DNA from: Ostrinia nubilalis
Lineage: Eukaryota; Arthropoda; Insecta; Lepidoptera; Crambidae
Assembly: GCF_963855985.1 (NCBI RefSeq)
Contig: NC_087090.1
Coordinates: 11,406,501 to 11,470,500 of the forward strand
DNA: 64,000 nucleotides
Direction: 5' to 3'
Part shown: piece after piece, positions 1-9,648 of the stretch
Numbering within the stretch: position 1 is the stretch's first letter
Layout: every line of letters starts with the position of its first letter
Notes under the pieces: generated by a model
Database searches by the model: none
What the model was told of the DNA's origin: nothing
The model's input: only the letters and a program-made list of their open reading frames with translations
Position numbers and translations under genes: made by a program

Positions 1-274
1 AAAGTTGATGTTTTTATAAATGTGGGTCCCAAAACACAAACTTTTGGAGTACGGACATGCCTAGGGAACATAGAGTTAACTCTATGCTAGGGAATGACGT
101 TTTGGGTCATTCAAAAGGAATTTAGGATGTTTTAAAAATAGTTTAAAAAAATATAAATGGGTGATGAATAAAGCACATTGCTGTTATTTAACAATCTTGG
201 AATAAAATATTAACAAATATTTCATGTGAAATGTGGCGCGGACTAAGAGTTGACATATTTTTGTGGAATGACCC
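1..274 (-). mobile_element. Partial DNA element, GGGTCATTCC-tip family, cut by the window edge
   Basis: This stretch is close to the reverse complement of the outer part of the complete element at 61998-63086. The tip reads GGAATGACCC and ends at 274. No transposase is visible in the part inside the window. The remainder lies to the left of base 1, so length and target duplication cannot be judged. Confidence 0.75.
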
Positions 275-535
275 AACAATACCTAACTTCCCAAAATAAA
301 AGTAAAAAGATTATTGTATAATGGCACCAATGACCGACAAGAACCAATGACCGACACTTTATTTTTTGATTCAATAAAATAAGAGTAAGAAATCGATTTC
401 TTAATTTGGAAACACTGTACCATCATAGAAAGCACACTTTTGACTGTCTCCCATTGACATTTAAGGCTTGGTATTTCTGCTAAAGTAGGTATTTCGCGCT
501 GTCAAAATCTGCGCGCGCAATACTTCGCCGAAGAC
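275..535. other. Intergenic stretch without a recognisable gene
   Basis: AT-rich DNA. The only visible structure is a short tandem direct repeat of CCAATGACCGACA near 327-356. No open frame of interest on either strand. Confidence 0.5.
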
Positions 536-835
536 GCGTCTTTCCGTTCTATACATGGCCAGAACGCACCCATAGGAAACTGCTCGTGTATATTTTGTAG
601 TGCCTGTTTGTAAATCTGTGACTCCAAACTATACACGATTTTTGCGTAGCTGATCGTGTATAGTTTGGAGGAGCTTAGTAAAAAAAGTCATCTCCAAACT
701 ATACTCGATTAGTTTCTACTACACCACTTACACTTGACTAGAGTGTGTTTAGTTGATATTGATTTAGTAAAATTCAGTAAAATATGGAACTATATTTAAA
801 ATTACATTTATTTGATATTATTACATAAAATATTA
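536..835 (+). repeat. 300-bp interspersed repeat, copy 1 (hairpin-bearing)
   Basis: Nearly identical, with about one base missing in the second copy, to 14726-15025 in the same orientation. It begins GCGTCTTTCCGTTCTATAC and contains a near-perfect hairpin with 18-bp arms, 622-639 (CTCCAAACTATACACGAT) against 653-670. Part of the same sequence occurs inverted at 4748-4860. No coding potential is seen. The family is unclassified; either a non-autonomous element or a piece of a larger one. Confidence 0.7.
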
Positions 836-1024
836 TTATTTTACTGAATCTATAATAAATCTAGATTTTTAACACTATTGTAAGTGGTTTTTGAAATTAA
901 ATTGATTAGGTAGATTTCAAATTAAATAACAATTTAATTAAAATGAGAGAGAGTGAGAGAAGAAAGTTCAACGTGCATTAAATACAATATTATGCGTTAT
1001 GCGAGACTTTAAATGCTAGGTTTG

Positions 1025-1101
1025 TGGCACATTGGGATGTGTAAATAAAACTTGATTTTTGAAAAATACAACTTGTGGTTTTAATGGCTTCCAAATTGCG
1101 A
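1025..1101 (+). repeat. Inverted LTR, left copy
   Basis: 77 bp starting TGGCACATTGGG and ending AATTGCGA, the same sequence as 4640-4716 read on the other strand, with one visible difference near the inner end. It contains an AATAAA poly(A) signal. Its inner edge joins pol directly with no polypurine tract. In a normal element this copy would read in the opposite direction. Confidence 0.8.
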
Positions 1102-1500
1102 TACAGTCTTGCTGGAGCTGATTGTATGTTTTTCTTGAAAATTGTTTCAAGTGGCTTGTGGTCTGATTCCACTGTCAGTTCTTTGCCATAAACATATTCA
1201 TGAAACTTCTTACAACCAAAAAGTATAGCGAGTGCCTCTTTCTCAATTTGTGCGTAATTCTGCTCAGATTTAGTCAAAGCTCTTGCTCCGTAGGCTATTG
1301 GTTGACCTTCTTGAAGTAGTGCAGCTCCAAGATTTTTGGAACTTGCATCCACAGTTAAAGTTACGGGTTTGTTTACATCATACAGTCTAAGTACTGGGGG
1401 ACTCTGAAGTACTTTTTTAATTTTATTAAGTGCTTGTTCATGGTGAATGTCCCATGTGAAACTTGCATCTTTGTGTAACAGATCTCGTAGTGGACTAGTA
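1102..1500 (-). pseudogene. Gypsy RNase H remnant
   Basis: The minus strand encodes a typical Ty3/gypsy RNase H core: TVDAS with the first catalytic Asp, YSQ/YAQIEKEALAI-type helix with the Glu (here YAQIEKEALAI), and SDHKPL with a further Asp. It is shifted relative to the RT frame near 1500 and ends abruptly where the inverted LTR begins at 1101. There is no integrase downstream. Not functional. Confidence 0.8.
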
Positions 1501-2577
1501 AGGTCTGACCATGTTGGGAATAAATTTGTTTAGATATGTGATCATCCCCAATAATCTTTGTAATTCTGTTTTATTTTTGGGTGTTTTCATTGCTTGTATG
1601 GCCTCGACTTTTTCTGGGTCAGCTTCAAGTCCATTGGCTGACACTATATGTCCCAAAAATTTTATTCTTTGTGCCTCCATAATGCACTTATTTTTGTTAA
1701 GTTTGAAACCTGATTTATTCAAAACATCGATGACTTCTCTGACAGTTTTGTGTAATTCATCCTTACTTTTGTCATAAATGAAGATATCGTCGATTGCTAC
1801 TCTCACATTTTGAAACTTACAGAGCAAATTACTGAGTATTTCTTGGAAAATTTCAGGTGCTGATGAGACCCCGAAGGGAAGTCTTTTGAAAGAGTATCTT
1901 CCCCAAGGTGTAGCAAATGTAAGTATCTTTTGTGTCCTCTCTGTTAATCTAATCTGCCAGAACCCTTTGGTACAGTCAAGTAATGCAAAATACTTTGAGC
2001 CTTTTATGTCTGCTGATATTTCTTCTATCGTTGTGAGTGGGTAATGACGTCGGAGAATATTTTTATTCACATCAGAAGGGTCAATACATATTCTAATTTT
2101 GTCCTTCTGCCTTACCACTACCATTGGGCTCACTGCAGGAGTTGGCTCAGTCTCTGGTTTTATTACATCCATCTTTACCATTCTATCTAGTTCGTGCTTC
2201 ACCTCTTTTCTTATTGCATGTGGTATTCTTCTAGATGGTTTTATTTCAAACTTTGGATTTTCGATTAAGTCTATATCATATTCGTAGTTCTTATAGCATC
2301 CTAGGCCGTTAAATATGTCTTTGGTGCTCTCTTTCAGTGACTTTACTCGAGCAATGAGTCTTAATTTCTTGCAGGTTTCGAGTCCCAGAATCGGTGTAAC
2401 CCTCTCCTCAACTACTTTGAATGTTATATTGGTTTCTTCATTTTTTATTTTGCATAGTAGCTCTGCTTCACCTAAAACAGCCATTTTGTCATTTGTATAA
2501 CTTATCAAATTTTTTGTCTTACTTGCTTTTAAACTTGCTTCAGTTTTTTCCATTAGGTGCTTGGGCAATAGGTACAT
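1495..2577 (-). pseudogene. Gypsy reverse transcriptase with C-terminal half of protease
   Basis: Open for 360 codons on the minus strand. RT landmarks in order: RICIDPSDVNK, LLDCTKGFWQI, FKRLPFGVSSAPEIFQ, then AIDD at the catalytic YxDD position, and LGHIVSANG. The first residues belong to the protease C-terminal half, which is out of frame with the active-site half at 2540-2810. Pseudogene: the frame is broken at both ends. Confidence 0.85.
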
Positions 2578-2810
2578 TGCATTCTGCTCCGGTGTCTAAT
2601 TTTGCAGTGAATTTTACATTACCAACTTGTATACTTTCAGACCAGTCTTTTTTTTCTCCGCTACATAACACTGATATGAATACTTCGTCTTCTGAATTTG
2701 AGCTTTCTTCTGTTGCTGCTGTATTCACTCTGTTTTTATTCTTTTTATCATCATATTTCTTTTTTGATTTGCACATATTTGCGAAGTGACCATTTTTCTT
2801 GCACTTATTA
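2540..2810 (-). pseudogene. Gypsy zinc knuckle and protease active-site fragment
   Basis: The minus strand encodes a CCHC knuckle (CKKNGHFANMC) followed by an acidic linker and the aspartic protease motif DTGA. It then loses frame relative to the RT frame at about 2560. Upstream it is cut at 2810 by the inserted DNA transposon, which splits the second zinc knuckle from the rest of gag. Confidence 0.8.
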
Positions 2811-3880
2811 GGGGAGAGGGGGGCAGCTTTGGACAGGGGCAGCTTAGAACAAATGAATTTAAAAATCACTGGTTTAGGCTACAATGGTATAAATCATAAT
2901 TTATATTGCCAGCACTGATGCGCATAGCCGTCACATCTAATTTTTAATATCTAACTGTAGGTTAACCGGCAAAAGTGTTTTTTTGTTTTTGACTGCCAAT
3001 TTCGCACTTTTTTATTTTGGTTCTAAGGTTTTTGTGGACGTAGTTTTATAAAATAGTGAGTGGTTTGTTTACTATATGGAAGTTTAAATAGTTTCAATGA
3101 AGATTTGATAAGAAATTGCGATATAAAAGTATGTTCCGTTATTAAATTTATGTTTTTTTCTGGAAATATACCCATGGGGCAGCTTTGAACGAAATGGTTG
3201 GGGCACCTTTGAACTTTATAAATTTTCTTTTTTAAGTGGTATTATGAAACCTTAAGTTTTCTAATACTTCGTAGAAGGTTTTTACATAAAAAATAAGCAG
3301 ATTGCTTTACTGTGACAGATAAAATTTCAAGCTGGGTGAAGTCCGGGCAAAAGCTAGTTTTAGTAGTTGATTAATATTTTTTAAATTATGCAGTTTTGTC
3401 TTTGATGTGTCATTAAACAGAAAGTTTATTATTATTTAGTTAATTGATATATCTTATATTTACTTTTTTTTAATAATATCCCTAAGTTTTGTGTTACTTT
3501 GTACAGAGTGATGTAAAATAAAATAAACATGTTAAATTGATCCCAAATGACACTGATCATTTAAAATTTTGTTTATTAATTATTTTAAAAATACACATTC
3601 ATAAATATTCAGTTTTATTTCATTGAAAAAAATACTAATTCAAAACTGCCCCAGGCGTGTTCAAGGCTGCCCCGACTACGGGGCAGTTTTGAACGTTTAC
3701 AGGTCTGTGAAAAAATCTAAATATCTTAATAAGCGTTCGTGAATAAGTAAGAAGAACATCATTATTTTGTTGTGTGATAACCATGACCTCTATCTAGGAA
3801 GAAAAAATTAATGAAATCGTTCAAGTTTGGAAGATATTTAATAAAGTATGAAAATTGTTCAAAGCTGCCCCCCTCTCCCC
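2811..3880. mobile_element. 1.07-kb TA-flanked (Tc1/mariner-type) non-autonomous transposon
   Basis: Terminal inverted repeats of 24 bp with one mismatch start GGGGAGAGGGGGGCAGCTTT and are flanked by the dinucleotide TA on both sides (2809-2810 and 3881-3882). Removing the element plus one TA leaves the gag zinc-knuckle frame continuous, which fixes both borders. The interior has no transposase but repeats a GGGGCAGCTTTGAAC-like motif several times near the ends (about 2836, 3176, 3204, 3645-3695). Confidence 0.9.
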
Positions 3881-3882
3881 TA

Positions 3883-4578
3883 CATGGTTTGTTAAAAGCT
3901 GGACATTCTCTGCGTTTATGGTTTGTACCACATCTTTTACAGTCAAAATTATTGTTTTGTTCTCTTTTGTAGTGTGTCTTATTTTTCACCACGGATACTT
4001 TATCTATTTTGTTTTTATTTTCGAACTCGTCCAATTGTTTTGAAGCTTGTTCACTGGTTTTGCAGATAGTTATCGCCTTTGTCAAGTCTAATTTGTCTTC
4101 TGTCAACAATTTCTCTCTTACTTGATTAGATCTGATTCCAAATACTATCTTGTCTTTCAACATTTCGTCGAGCAAATTGTCGAATTCACATTTTCTTGCT
4201 TGGGTCTTTATTCTGGTCAAAAACTCATTGAAATGTTCATCTTCGTTTTGTTCGATCTTGAAAAATATGTATCTCTCGAAAGATATGTTGCTTTTTGGCG
4301 CAAAATACTCAACAAACTTATTTATGATGGTTTGCAGGTTATTTTTGTCTGCGTCGCTGAGATTGAAACTGTTGTAAATTTCGATCGCGTCTGGACCTAT
4401 TACAGCCATAAATGTTGCAGCTTGGACCTTGGCTGGCTTTTTCTCCAATTGAATAGCTGTGGAATACCATTCAAATTGCTGTAACCAGTTTTTCCAACAT
4501 GTTGGTTTGTCCGAGTCAATTTGCAGGTTAGGTTAGGTTAGGTGGCTTTATTCCAGATACTGCGTCGTTCGTGGCCAT
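3883..4578 (-). pseudogene. Gypsy gag remnant
   Basis: The minus strand encodes a gag-like capsid region and a first CCHC knuckle (CKRCGTNHKRREC). The likely start ATG is at 4576-4578. The frame is broken close to the start by extra AACCT units at 4526-4543 and is cut at 3882 by the DNA transposon. No function expected. Confidence 0.8.
4526..4543 (+). repeat. Short interstitial TTAGG-type repeat
   Basis: Reads AGGTTAGGTTAGGTTAGG, that is, three to four units of the insect telomere-type pentamer, lying inside the gag leader of the gypsy element. Ten bases more than one unit would shift the gag frame, consistent with slippage expansion from a single unit. Confidence 0.7.
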
Positions 4579-4620
4579 TTTTCAACTTTATCACTTTATG
4601 TTGTTTAACTTGAATACTTT

Positions 4621-4639
4621 AGTTTTACTTCTGACACCA
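4621..4639 (-). promoter_or_regulatory. Primer-binding site of the gypsy element
   Basis: The minus strand immediately inside the right LTR starts TGGTGTCAGAAGT, a tRNA 3'-end complement of the kind used by many gypsy elements (tRNA-Leu-like). It marks 4640-4716 as the true 5' LTR. Confidence 0.7.
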
Positions 4640-4716
4640 TCGCAATTCGGAAGCCATTAAAACCACAAGTTGTATTTTTCAAAAATCAAGTTTTATTTAC
4701 ACATCCCAATGTGCCA
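4640..4716 (-). repeat. LTR, right copy (5' LTR)
   Basis: 77 bp, minus-strand orientation matching the gag-pol direction, starts TGGCACATT, ends next to the primer-binding site. Paired with the inverted copy at 1025-1101. Confidence 0.8.
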
Positions 4717-4728
4717 GTTTGTATTGTC

Positions 4729-5000
4729 GGCCGTTTGGTGTAGTGGCGTCTTTCCGTTCTATACATAGCCAGAACGCAAGGGTGTGAAACTAATCGAGTA
4801 TAGTTTGGAGATGACTTTTTTTACTAAGCTCCTCCAAACTATACACGACCAGTACGCATATGCTGCGTACTGCTCGCGTATACTTTGCAGTGACTTAGGT
4901 CAATTATCTTACTCCAAAATATACATCGCCAGTACGCATACGGACTAATCATGTATGCATTGTAATAAGTGCGTGATTACAATTTATACGCGAGTAGTTG
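4729..5000. repeat. SINE head fused to rearranged copy of the hairpin repeat
   Basis: Begins with a SINE-like A-box region (TTTGGTGTAGTGG, about 4734-4746), then the GCGTCTTTCCG start of the 300-bp repeat, and from about 4790 switches to the reverse complement of that repeat's middle. The motif CTCCAAACTATACACGA and its complement recur here in both orientations, with looser variants near 4870 and 4915. Confidence 0.6.
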
Positions 5001-5229
5001 CATGCTAGTCATTTTGTCTTATTGACCTCTTTTTCTATTACATATTATTAATTCATATCTGCGTGTCTACTTTAAACATTGAATCATCTTTCGACACGTA
5101 GTCTGCCATAGAAAAGATATTTGTTTTGGGACTGATATTTAATTTTCACCAATTCTCGAATAACTCTTAAATTAAGAATTATGTAGGTATGGAAATATGT
5201 CAAAATTATTTTGTTCTTGAGATAAAAGT

Positions 5230-5503
5230 TAATAAATAAAATAAATAATAAATAAATATCCTTAGACATTTTACACTGCGCTTCTAGTCCCAAACTAAGC
5301 AAAGCTTGTACATAATACTAAGTATTAAACATACATACTTAAATACTTTTTTTTTTTATAAATACCTACTTACTATACATAGAAAACACCCAGTCCAATA
5401 CAAACAAATATGTTCATGCACACAAATGTTCAAGTACTGTGCGGGAATCGAACCCGCTACCTCCGGAATAGTAGTCCGTTTCGAACCACTACACCGCGTC
5501 TTT
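5230..5503 (-). mobile_element. tRNA-derived SINE
   Basis: Read on the minus strand: A box (GGTGTAGTGGTTCGAAA), B box (GGGTTCGATTCCC), a unique body, then a tail ending in TTTA/TATT repeats at 5230-5260. The layout (tRNA head, body, TTTA tail) is that of lepidopteran SINEs. It would be transcribed by RNA polymerase III and moved by a LINE in trans. Exact 5' border uncertain by a few bases because it abuts GCGTCTTTCCG. Confidence 0.8.
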
Positions 5504-5514
5504 CCGTTCTATAC

Positions 5515-5935
5515 ATGGCCAGGCCAGATGAATGGCAAAAAAGATGGAATACGTCAGTCAAAGGGCGTCACTTAAATAAATTCTTCCCGAATGCCTTAAC
5601 GCGATTTCTAACCATCGCCTAGATGGTTAGAAATCGACCATTGCTCGTCGCAGTTCCACACGGGGCATGGCAGCTTTAAACATAAACTTCACTAATTCAA
5701 ACTAGTTCCGTCTCCTTTTTGCGAGTGTTCCACTAATGATGTCAGTCATGAGCAGTCTGCCCATCATATTATCTTGTGGGAGTGTGATCTTTGGAAATAT
5801 GAACGTTATTTAATGCTTAATTCAATACAACATACATCTGTTTCCGCAATTTATTACACCGATCTTGTCGCGACAAGGAAAAATTTCCGTGCTTTTAAGC
5901 GATTTTGTAAAAATATTATTGGCAGGTAGTTGCTA
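5515..5935 (+). pseudogene. C-terminal fragment of a non-LTR retrotransposon ORF2
   Basis: Scrambled frames encode a LINE C-terminus: WQKRWN near the start and, further on, a Cys/His cluster (SAHHILWECDLW-like) typical of the end of R1-type ORF2. Several stops and shifts are present. A 15-bp palindrome (about 5602-5636, CGATTTCTAACCATC) interrupts it. The following 300 bp (to about 6239) may be its 3' flank; no gene is seen there. Confidence 0.55.
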
Positions 5936-6239
5936 ATTGCTCATAAGATAGACCCCCATAATTGATATTTATTGTCCGTGGTGCGTAATCTTTTCTTATA
6001 GGTTTTAAACATTTGTTTGTCACCTGTCATCCGCTTTGCAATGGAGGGAAGTCGAACCTTAATTTCGAACTCCTATGTTCTTCTGAATAATTTCGTTGCG
6101 GGTCCAATTACAGTTTAACTTTCCCCCGGGACAAACTTGACCTTCATTGGTTGGGTTTTTGTGGCGGTCAAGCTGTAGATCCTGGCTACACAGGAGTTGC
6201 AGTGGTGGGAACGAGAGGTGGGAATAGTCCCGATTTTAG

Positions 6240-6437
6240 TTAAAACTGCTCGGCCCCATTGTATAATAAAGTGTAACCCATTGTTGTTTTTCCCGAAATT
6301 TTATCATGGAGCGTAATCCTACCTAGGTACTCCGAAACGTTTAGCAGCAACTGCAATCTTATCGGCATTTTAACAGCTTCTACAGCTTTTTCTAACTGCT
6401 CGGGAGAATAATTTTTTGTTGAACCAATCATCGACAT
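6240..6437 (-). pseudogene. Pogo/Tigger-type psq HTH fragment
   Basis: The minus strand starts NYSPEQLEKAVEAVK and ends TLHDKISGKT, the two ends of the pipsqueak-type helix-turn-helix that pogo-family transposases use to bind their termini. The central helix is out of frame. It is readable in the neighbouring frame, so two compensating indels have occurred. No DDE catalytic domain follows. Known: domain family. Inferred: dead remnant. Confidence 0.65.
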
Positions 6438-6885
6438 TTATTATTCCCCAATAATCGACACTTGTCGATTACTGGTAGCTCGACTATGATTAGTTTACTT
6501 CAAATATCTTCTAAATGCGCAAAGTAATAAGAATTATATTCGGTTGTCAAATGAAAAATGTTTCAAAAAATTACTATCGACACGTGTCGATTTTTGGAAA
6601 AGTCAGTTTGTGAAAACCAGTGATCGACACCAACATTTTACTAATATCAAATTAACATTTAAAATTCGTTATAACAAAAATGGATTCTATAGTTCTTAAA
6701 GTAACCCGTGAAAAAGATAAAATTCAAATAAGTTTCAATACAGTAGTGTAATTAACAAAAAATGTACTCACTTCCTTAAGGATTTTACTAAGAAATGTTG
6801 TTATTTTCACCGGTACTCCAGCCGCAATCAGTTGTTATACCGCCATTTTCAAAATAAATTGGCGAATTTTGCTTAAGGCCGGGTA
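6438..6885. other. Flank of the pogo-like remnant with repeated ATCGACAC motifs
   Basis: Three copies of a palindrome-like motif (ATCGACACTTGTCGAT near 6452, ATCGACACGTGTCGAT near 6576, ATCGACACC near 6622) lie upstream of the HTH fragment. They could be former transposase-binding sites. No coding region seen. Confidence 0.4.
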
Positions 6886-6886
6886 T

Positions 6887-7990
6887 AAGGTGTACCAGAA
6901 TCTCATGGCAAACAAAAATATTGGAAAAGTGTGTTTTTCATATGGCAATTGTCTATGGTTTAATTGTCACCTGTCAAAGAAAATTATGAAATCTGTCAGC
7001 CGCTGCAAAATTTTAGTAATCTCTTCTTGACTATTTGTTATTTTTGTGAAAAAGTCGAAAAAGTTCAAGCAAGGCATATTGTTTTCAATGTGAATTGTAA
7101 AATAAGGCATAATTCAAAGTCGATCTTTGATTCTAAAGCGCGTCGTCGAGTTGACAGTAAGTTGGACTGAAATGTTTTGATACATTTAGTTTATTACCCA
7201 ACTGTGTCAGAAGGAGGGTTGTGTTTTTTTATATTATTCTTACTTAATAGCTGCTTTATCGGGGTTTTCAGGTATATCTCACAAATTGGTGCAGATGTTA
7301 TGACCATGTAAAGAAAATTGAAAAAGATTTCATAAAGCAAGATTGAATAATGGAGAAGTTTCCAATTTTTTTCTTTGAAATAAACTTGAAATAAATATAA
7401 GTAGAACTAATAATAATTGTGAAATAATCATGAAAATATCTCTACAAATAAATAAGTTACAGGGCCCTAAAGTTGCGCATAACTATTCACGCCATTTTGA
7501 TCGGTGTATTCACACAGTCATTCGGAGTACAAACAGTAAATCACCCCTGATCCAGCCAGTTCATTTTTTTTTAAATCTAGCAGTTTTTAATTTTTCAGCT
7601 AGGGTCACTCAAGATTATTTCTTAATAAAATGTAACCTTTTTTTTAAATAACCCAGACCTGGCCATATACAAAAAGAACGGCACCGCCTATGTTTCAGTT
7701 CCACGCGAAAATATGTAGGTAATTTAAATAATTAATTTCTCAGACATTTCTTTTCTCACAGACGATTTATTTAATTTCCAAGACATTTTCCTATGTTAAA
7801 AACCTGATGTATAACAACATTCTTCCACCACACATACCTACCTAAAATGTATATTCGTACTTCATGTTCATTAATATTAGTCATAAAAGTAAAAAATTAA
7901 ACAGTATCAAGATCGTTTATTCCAATTTCCCCAGTATTGCTCTCAACAAAGTTTATTTTCCCTATTTGCCATGAGATTCTGGTACACCTA
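6887..7990. mobile_element. MITE family alpha, copy A (TAGGTGTACC tips)
   Basis: Ends are inverted copies of GGTGTACCAGAATCTCATGG with TA/TATA outside. Related to copies at 17073-17953, 50788-53751 and 58831-60188. This copy carries about 220 bp of extra internal sequence (around 7405-7720). No transposase. Confidence 0.85.
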
Positions 7991-8726
7991 TAGCAGAGAA
8001 AATGGCGAAAATGAGGTTTTCATTTTTCATTTTTGAGGTAGGTACTAAACAGTAAAATTAAAGGCTAAGATTTTTATTGGGCATAGTTGAGGATATTTTC
8101 TAGGGCTATTAACGGATGGAAACACGATTTGATGAAGTTGACTCGATAGAATATATTCCCAAAGTTACCTCTATTCGTTTTCTATTTATGGTTTTATTTT
8201 TAAAATAAGCGATTTGAGATTCTAAATCTTTTACTAAACTAAAGTTCAGAAATAACTTGAGGGCTTTTAACGGATGAAATTTTTATATTGCGTCTTGTTT
8301 AGTTACTATGTTAAAAAATGTGGAAAAAATCGTCCATGACGGCTTGGACAATCACAATCTCAATCAGTCGCGCGGTCGCGGTGGCGCTTACGGAGGACGG
8401 ACGCGTGTCAGTTTTTTGGCCGGGACAGTTCGCGATTTGTCAATATTTTTGACAATGATGACTTTGATGAGTCACAGTATAATAATATCAGTGTTACTGG
8501 AGAAAGCTTAAATTTTTGATAATTAAGAATTATCAATTTTGTCTACCTACCTATTGAAATTTAAATCGTTCGCATCCTTTTAATCGAAGACTCTACTCAT
8601 GATACATAGTACATTCCTCAAATATGAGACAAAACCAATGAGTTAAAATTACATTTTAATAGTACCTACATACAATCGTCTTACACTCTTTAGAAGAGCA
8701 CACTGACACAAATAAATAATAAAAAA
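7991..8726. other. Intergenic, no gene seen
   Basis: AT-rich sequence. A 67-codon frame at 8308-8511 has no recognisable domain and low-complexity composition. I do not support it as a gene. Confidence 0.5.
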
Positions 8727-8794
8727 TACTGTCTAAGGTCTGTAGCTAAAGGTCTAAGCTGTAAGATAGAAGAATCTTCTAGCCAAAAAGATGG

Positions 8795-8826
<32 letters not shown>

Positions 8827-9310
8827 TGCATAACAAGGCAGGTATTTGACCACAATCGCACCTGATGTTAAGTGGGACTGATGTTAGATGCAGCAGATGT
8901 TAACGGATTTAAAACTGGAGTTCATATGACTCCTTGTAGACTTGAGTCTCTAGAGCGTCCCTTCCTCCACCATGCGTAAGAATGTTTCAAAAATACTGTC
9001 TAAGGTCTGTAGCTAAAGGTCTAAGCTGCAAGATGGAAGAATCTTCTACCCAAAAAGATGGCAGATGCAGGAGATGTCAACGGATTTAAAACTGGAGTTC
9101 ATATGACTCCTTGTAGACTTGAGTGTCTAGAGCGTCCCTTCCTCCACCATGCGTAAGAATTTTCAAAAAAATACTGTCTAAGGTCTGTAGCTAAAGGTCT
9201 ACGCTGCAAGATGGAAGAATCTTCTACCCGAAAAGATGGCAGATGTAGCAGATGTCAACGGATTTAAAACTGGAGTTGATGTGTATCCTTGTAGTTTTGA
9301 GTCTCTAGAG
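8727..9310 (+). repeat. Tandem array of ~177-bp units, left part
   Basis: The phrase AAATACTGTCTAAGGTCTG recurs at about 8727, 8993 and 9170, and again at 14211 beyond the inserted elements. The spacing of 177 bp between the second and third copies gives the unit length. The first spacing is larger because an 86-bp LINE tail sits in unit one. Units diverge by a few bases. Confidence 0.8.
8801..8886 (-). mobile_element. LINE 3'-end fragment with poly(A)
   Basis: A run of about 25 T followed by ATGCATAACAAGGCAGGTAT, i.e. a minus-strand LINE 3' end with its poly(A). The same 3' end is found at 53928-54127. It interrupts the first unit of the tandem array. Confidence 0.75.
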
Positions 9311-9394
9311 CAGAGGTTCTTAACCTTTAAGTCATGAGGGACCATTTTAACAAATTTCTGTCTTGTCAGGGACCACCTCAAAATCGGTCAAAAC

Positions 9395-9520
9395 TGAAGT
9401 ATACGAGAGAAAGGAAACACGTCTATTGTGTGCACGGTTTATTTTAGACTGGCGTTACATTTCGGGTCTTACACTTTTTAACTGACAACTAGTTATCTTA
9501 AACTACCTACATACACTACA
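9395..9520 (-). repeat. 3' LTR of intact gypsy element
   Basis: 126 bp, identical to 13914-14039. It contains an AATAAA signal on the minus strand (in TAAAATAAACC). The adjacent minus-strand sequence AAGGGTGAAGGAT at 9521-9533 is a likely polypurine tract. Confidence 0.9.
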
Positions 9521-9648
9521 ATCCTTCACCCTTATTTATCGTTAATTAACATTTTTTTTTTACGAACTAAATTTATAACTACATTTCTATGTACGTACGT
9601 ACGCATAAGTTACCTTAATAATAATGATAAGTATACAAACAATAAAAA

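Larger units (their letters stand above)
1025..4716 (-). mobile_element. Defective Ty3/gypsy-like element with inverted 77-bp LTRs
   Basis: The body reads gag, protease, RT, RNase H on the minus strand. The 77-bp terminal repeats (1025-1101 and 4640-4716) are in inverted orientation. A 5-bp target duplication GTTTG lies immediately outside both (1020-1024 and 4717-4721). The right repeat is followed on the minus strand by a primer-binding site beginning TGGTGTCAG. The left repeat is fused to pol just after RNase H, so integrase is missing. Further damage: a DNA transposon in the zinc-knuckle region, frame breaks in gag, protease and between RT and RNase H. What is seen: repeat orientation, TSD and missing domain. 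What is inferred: it arose by aberrant reverse transcription or self-integration and was inserted by another element's integrase. Confidence 0.8.

Noticed and set aside
5440..5503. A tRNA gene suggested by A and B boxes
   Set aside because: No cloverleaf closes, the sequence continues into a SINE body and a TTTA-rich tail; it is a tRNA-derived SINE head. The B-box-like GGTTCGATTCCCGGG near 51433 and 59500 is part of MITE beta.
6964..7170. Similar open frames in all four alpha MITE copies (e.g. 17076-17336, 50832-51050, 58833-59093)
   Set aside because: Most differences between copies change the amino acid (several different residues at one position), starts differ, and the frame runs from the TIR. 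This is shared repeat DNA, not a conserved protein.
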